Shown here: positions 12,483 to 13,338 of the stretch, piece by piece
Layout of the letters: each line of letters begins with the position of its first letter
How positions within the stretch are numbered: position 1 is the stretch's first letter
From: Syntrophaceae bacterium
Lineage (GTDB): Bacteria; Desulfobacterota; Syntrophia; Syntrophales; UBA2185
Assembly (NCBI GenBank): GCA_003508565.1
Contig: DNUI01000220.1
Location: 1-13,338, forward strand
Direction of reading: 5' to 3'
DNA: 13,338 bases
Notes under the pieces: model-generated
Told to the model about the DNA's origin: nothing
Seen by the model: the letters and a program-made list of their open reading frames with translations, nothing else
Databases searched by the model: none
Program-made: the position numbers and the translations under genes

Positions 12483-13067
12483 ATGATGAAGAAGAAGTCT
12501 CTATTAATAGTTATAGTTATTCTATTCGTTGTGGTTAGTGCAAGCACCATCGTATCTGATGTAGCCGCTGAGAAGAAGGGTGCCGACACCTACGAGCAGG
12601 ATTCCGTGCTCAAGGATGCCACTGAATTTTTTGGCAAGAGTACTGAAGGGCTTGCGAAAGTGATCGAGAAAGCATTCAAGGAATACGGTTCTCCGAACGC
12701 CCATATCAAGGGTCAGGAAGCAGGCGGTGCCATTACGGTGGGCCTGCGTTACGGCGATGGCATGCTGATGCGGAAGGGCGGTCAGAGTCGCAAGGTTTAC
12801 TGGAGCGGCCCCTCCATCGGCTTTGACCACGGCGGCAGTGCAGCAAAGGTTTTCGTGCTGGTATATAACCTCGACAACAGCGAGCAGTTGTTCCGGCGTT
12901 ACCCGGCGGTAGACGGCAGCTTCTATTTCGTCGGTGGTGCGGGCATCAACTACCAGCAGCGCGACAAAGTCATCCTCGCGCCGATACGGCTTGGTGTGGG
13001 CCTGCGCGCCGGCGCAAGTATAGGCTACATTCACTACACCAAGACCAGGACCTACAGTCCATTCTGA
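12483..13067 (+). CDS. secreted DUF1134 / EipA-family protein
   Basis: A 194-aa exported protein. A clear signal peptide (MMKKK, then a Leu/Ile/Val core) ends near VAA-EKK. The mature part carries the DUF1134 signature: PSIGFDHGGSAAKVFVLVYN, LFRRYPAVDGSFYFVGGAGI, NYQQRDKVILAPIRLGVGLR and GASIGYIHYT. Members include EipA, an envelope-integrity protein studied in alphaproteobacteria; the biochemical role is unsettled. GAGGAGGAT lies directly before the tandem ATGs. Finding it beside deltaproteobacterial-type genes is mildly unusual and may reflect transfer. It is rather GC-rich compared with its leader. Confidence 0.88.
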   Translation: MMKKKSLLIVIVILFVVVSASTIVSDVAAEKKGADTYEQDSVLKDATEFFGKSTEGLAKVIEKAFKEYGSPNAHIKGQEAGGAITVGLRYGDGMLMRKGGQSRKVYWSGPSIGFDHGGSAAKVFVLVYNLDNSEQLFRRYPAVDGSFYFVGGAGINYQQRDKVILAPIRLGVGLRAGASIGYIHYTKTRTYSPF

Positions 13068-13112
13068 TGCGCAGCAGTCCGCTTTCGACTCCACCCTCAT
13101 CTCGAATTAAAG

Positions 13113-13328
13113 GTGGGAACACTCATGTCTCCATCATTCAAGCATTCAACCTGTCAAACCAAGGCATCAGTCTCTCATCCCAAGGTGTTCCTGATGCTTC
13201 TGTCAAAGGGTGAGGAGATGAGGAAACTGATTGCCATGCTCACGCCAACCGCATCGCCAGCCCCTGTTTTTCAATGCATCACCCCGTTCGTGTTAAAACA
13301 TGTAGGACAACAAACAGTTATTGGATGA
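13113..13328 (+). CDS. doubtful 67-71-aa ORF at the window edge
   Basis: An open frame from 13113, or more likely ATG 13125 (GGTGGGAAC upstream), to 13328. The product (SPSFKHSTCQTKAS, then MRKLIAMLTPTASP) resembles no family I know. It lies 45 bp or more after the DUF1134 gene on the same strand. It may be non-coding. Confidence 0.25.
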   Translation: MGTLMSPSFKHSTCQTKASVSHPKVFLMLLSKGEEMRKLIAMLTPTASPAPVFQCITPFVLKHVGQQTVIG

Positions 13329-13338
13329 AGCTAGAGAA

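Overview
The window looks like a chromosomal accessory stretch from an anaerobic, selenium-using bacterium, most likely a deltaproteobacterium (Desulfobacterota, Syntrophus-like). That placement is inference. It rests on the fdhD/cysK context, a rhodanese gene that only makes sense if UGA is read as selenocysteine, many small zinc-ribbon and stress genes, and AT-rich intergenic DNA. No rRNA, tRNA or CRISPR array was found.

Layout. 1-1020: a universal stress protein gene (+), probably a tiny ORF, and a textbook intrinsic terminator. 1105-2693 (-): a GAF-domain gene followed with tight spacing by glyceraldehyde-3-phosphate dehydrogenase, which carries one single-base frameshift. 2694-3631: an intergenic region with a 70-bp repeat (copy A), then a small gene that also needs a +1 shift to be read in full. 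3630-5897 (-): a haloalkane dehalogenase (HLD-I type, all catalytic residues present), with a complete IS4-family insertion sequence sitting about 30 bp upstream of its start codon, with 19-bp terminal inverted repeats and a perfect 9-bp target duplication. 6044-6824 (+): a strong sigma70-like promoter, a long leader and a secreted small OB-fold-like protein. 7026-7457 (+): a secreted rhodanese with two in-frame UGA codons (U-x-U) exactly at the active-site cysteine positions. A hairpin with a G/U-containing loop lies at SECIS distance. 7528-8845 (-): a secreted TlpA-like thioredoxin, a possible membrane micropeptide, a 71-aa protein and a zinc-ribbon protein. 9005-9280: the inverted second copy of the 70-bp repeat (copy B) abutting a decayed IS3-type orfB fragment. 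9435-11324 (-): cysteine synthase, FdhD and a small ORF that overlaps the fdhD start. 11515-12008 (-): a zinc-ribbon peptide and a YtxH-type membrane protein. 12243-13067 (+): a palindrome over a perfect -10 box, a probable frameshifted small ORF and a DUF1134/EipA-type secreted protein. A doubtful ORF ends the window.

How it fits together. Several products handle sulfur, selenium or thiols: the Sec-rhodanese, the TlpA-like protein, CysK, and FdhD (a sulfurtransferase needed by Mo/W formate dehydrogenases, which are often themselves selenoproteins). The 6.1-kb block between the two inverted 70-bp repeats (2966-9074) holds the dehalogenase, the IS4 element, the OB-fold gene and the Sec-rhodanese, so it may have been assembled by mobile elements. 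The strongest novelty candidate is the double-UGA rhodanese. Three independent single-base frame breaks (gap, the 3092 gene, the 12283 ORF) should be checked against reads before being treated as biology.
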